In this document: positions 3,943 through 5,071 of the stretch, piece by piece | How the letters are laid out: every line of letters begins with the position of its first letter | Numbering within the stretch: position 1 is the first letter of the stretch | NCBI GenBank assembly: GCA_020846575.1 | Contig: JADLDQ010000019.1 | Location: forward strand, 1-5,071 | Reading direction: 5' to 3' | DNA from: Burkholderiales bacterium | GTDB taxonomy: Bacteria; Pseudomonadota; Gammaproteobacteria; Burkholderiales; SG8-39 | DNA length: 5,071 nucleotides | The notes under the pieces: model-generated | What the model was told of the DNA's origin: nothing | The model's database searches: none | The model's input: only the letters and a program-made list of their open reading frames with translations | Made by a program: the position numbers and the translations under genes

Positions 3943-5071
3943 ATGGAACTGTTCAACAACCTCCTGCTCGGATTCCAGGTCGCGCTCTCGTTCCAGAACG
4001 TCCTCTACAGCCTGGCGGGAGCGCTGCTGGGCACCCTGATCGGGGTGCTGCCCGGCCTCGGGCCGGTGACGACGATCGCCATGCTGCTGCCGATCACCTT
4101 CACGCTGCCGCCGATCTCGGCGCTGATCATGCTGGCGGGGATCTACTACGGCGCCCAGTACGGCGGGTCCACCACCGCCATCCTGGTGAACATCCCCGGC
4201 GAATCCTCGGCGGTGGTCACCTGCCTGGACGGCTATCAGATGGCTCGAAAAGGCAGGGCGGGGCCCGCGCTGGGGATCGCCGCGATCGGCTCGTTCTTCG
4301 CGGGGACCGTGGCGACCATGGTGATCGCCGTGGCGGCCCCGCCGCTCGCCGAAGTGGCGCTCAAGTTCGGGCCCTCGGAGTACTTCTCCCTGATGGTCGC
4401 GGGCCTGGTGCTCGCGGTGGTGCTGGCGCGCGGCTCGGTGGTCAAGGCGATCTGCATGGTGCTGCTCGGGCTGCTGGGGGGCCTGGTGGGTACCGACGTC
4501 AATTCCGGCACCCAGCGTTTCGCTTTCGGCATCGCGGAACTATCCGACGGCATCGGCTTCGTCGCCGTGGCGCTCGGCATGTTCGGCTACACCGAAGTGA
4601 TCAAGAACGTCGAACTGGGCGAGCAGCGCGAGATCTTCACCAAGAAGGTGGGCACGCTGCTGCCCTCGCTCGCGGACCTCAAGACCTGCGCCATGCCGAT
4701 CCTGCGGGGCACGACGCTCGGTTGCTGCCTGGGGGTGCTGCCCGGCGGCGGGGCGCTGCTTTCCTCGTTCGCCGCCTACACGATCGAGAAGAAGGTCGCG
4801 AAGGACCCGGAAACCTTCGGCCAGGGCAACATCAAGGGCGTCGCGGCGCCCGAGTCGGCCAACAATGCCGGCGCTCAGACGTCTTTCATCCCGCTCCTGA
4901 CCCTGGGGATTCCCTCGAACGCCATCATGGCGATGATGATCGGCGCCATGATGATCCAGGGCATCGCCCCGGGACCGCAGATCATGACCGAGCGCCCGCA
5001 ACTGTTCTGGGGCATGATCGCCTCGATGTGGGTCGGGAACCTGATGCTGGTGATCCTGAACCTGCCTCTCA
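3943..5071 (+). CDS. tctA: Tripartite tricarboxylate transporter, large membrane subunit TctA (3' end outside window)
   Basis: The frame is open from ATG 3943 to the window edge, giving 376 of the usual roughly 500 residues. Family motifs are intact: GVLPGLGP (34-41), GIYYGAQYGGSTTAILVNIPGES (66-88), GVLPGGGALLSSF (264-276) and APESANNAGAQTSF (302-315) leading to LTLGIPSNAIMAMMIGAMMIQGIAPGP. The two GVLPG-G segments and the two GAQ...IP segments are the paired halves expected of the internally duplicated TctA fold, whose glycine-rich loops are thought to form the substrate path. This is the large, channel-forming inner-membrane subunit (about 10-12 helices) that works with TctB and a periplasmic binding protein to import tricarboxylates or other carboxylates. 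It starts 4 bases after the tctB stop and has GGAG as ribosome site. No frameshift or missing motif is seen. What follows downstream, including any tctC, is outside the window. The transported compound is unknown. Confidence 0.95.
   Translation, partial: MELFNNLLLGFQVALSFQNVLYSLAGALLGTLIGVLPGLGPVTTIAMLLPITFTLPPISALIMLAGIYYGAQYGGSTTAILVNIPGESSAVVTCLDGYQMARKGRAGPALGIAAIGSFFAGTVATMVIAVAAPPLAEVALKFGPSEYFSLMVAGLVLAVVLARGSVVKAICMVLLGLLGGLVGTDVNSGTQRFAFGIAELSDGIGFVAVALGMFGYTEVIKNVELGEQREIFTKKVGTLLPSLADLKTCAMPILRGTTLGCCLGVLPGGGALLSSFAAYTIEKKVAKDPETFGQGNIKGVAAPESANNAGAQTSFIPLLTLGIPSNAIMAMMIGAMMIQGIAPGPQIMTERPQLFWGMIASMWVGNLMLVILNLPL

Noticed and set aside
3938..3945. tctA starting at the ATG that overlaps the tctB stop (TGATG)
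   Set aside because: That ATG is in a different frame from the TctA motifs; ATG 3943 is in frame and has a ribosome site.
2234..3959. Overlapping - strand open frames opposite the cyclic-nucleotide-binding protein gene, the intergenic repeat and tctB
   Set aside because: Products are His/Arg/Glu-rich with no recognisable domain and lie antisense to real genes.
4236..5001. - strand open frames opposite tctA
   Set aside because: They are antisense to an intact tctA with all family motifs, and their Ser/Thr- or Arg/Gly-rich composition is typical of shadow frames.

Overview
The window is 5,071 bases of GC-rich bacterial DNA. The protein content is a GT39-type membrane glycosyltransferase, a UbiA-family phosphoribosyl/prenyl transferase, a stand-alone cyclic-nucleotide-binding-domain protein and tripartite tricarboxylate transporter (TTT) membrane subunits. 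Together with the sigma70-like promoters ending in CATAAT/CACAAT, this fits a betaproteobacterium, perhaps of Burkholderiales or a relative. The taxonomic call is inference from gene content and base composition only; no rRNA or other marker gene is present. All five genes lie on the + strand, and both the first and the last run off the window.

Region 1 (1-2063), cell-envelope glycan/lipid-carrier genes. The C-terminal part of a polytopic GT39/ArnT-like glycosyltransferase is followed after 42 bases by a complete UbiA-family integral membrane transferase. The latter has the motifs of decaprenyl-phosphate phosphoribosyltransferase (DPPR synthase-like). The pair plausibly forms an operon in which the UbiA protein makes a polyprenyl-phosphate pentose precursor and the GT39 enzyme uses a polyprenyl-phosphate sugar donor.

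Region 2 (2064-2488), about 425 bases without a convincing gene. It contains several GC-rich hairpins and ends in a good sigma70-like promoter (TTGGCC-17-CATAAT) that reads into the next gene.

Region 3 (2489-3025), a 178-residue protein that is essentially one cyclic-nucleotide-binding domain with no DNA-binding helix-turn-helix. A short inverted repeat sits where its Shine-Dalgarno sequence would be expected.

Region 4 (3026-3341), 316 bases of intergenic DNA. It holds a GC-rich hairpin, two candidate extended -10 promoters with nearly the same core (TGTGGCAGAAT and TGTGGCACAAT), and between them a four-unit 14-bp tandem repeat.

Region 5 (3342-5071), a tctB-tctA pair of the TTT family with a very strong ribosome binding site before tctB and a 4-base gap between the genes. 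These are the small and large membrane subunits of a carboxylate uptake system. The periplasmic binding protein (TctC) that normally completes the system is not next to tctB, so it must lie downstream or elsewhere. I see no clearly unprecedented system. The most unusual points are the tandem repeat in front of tctBA, the Trp-rich segment in TctB, the HTH-less cyclic-nucleotide-binding protein, and the DPPR synthase-like/GT39 pairing.
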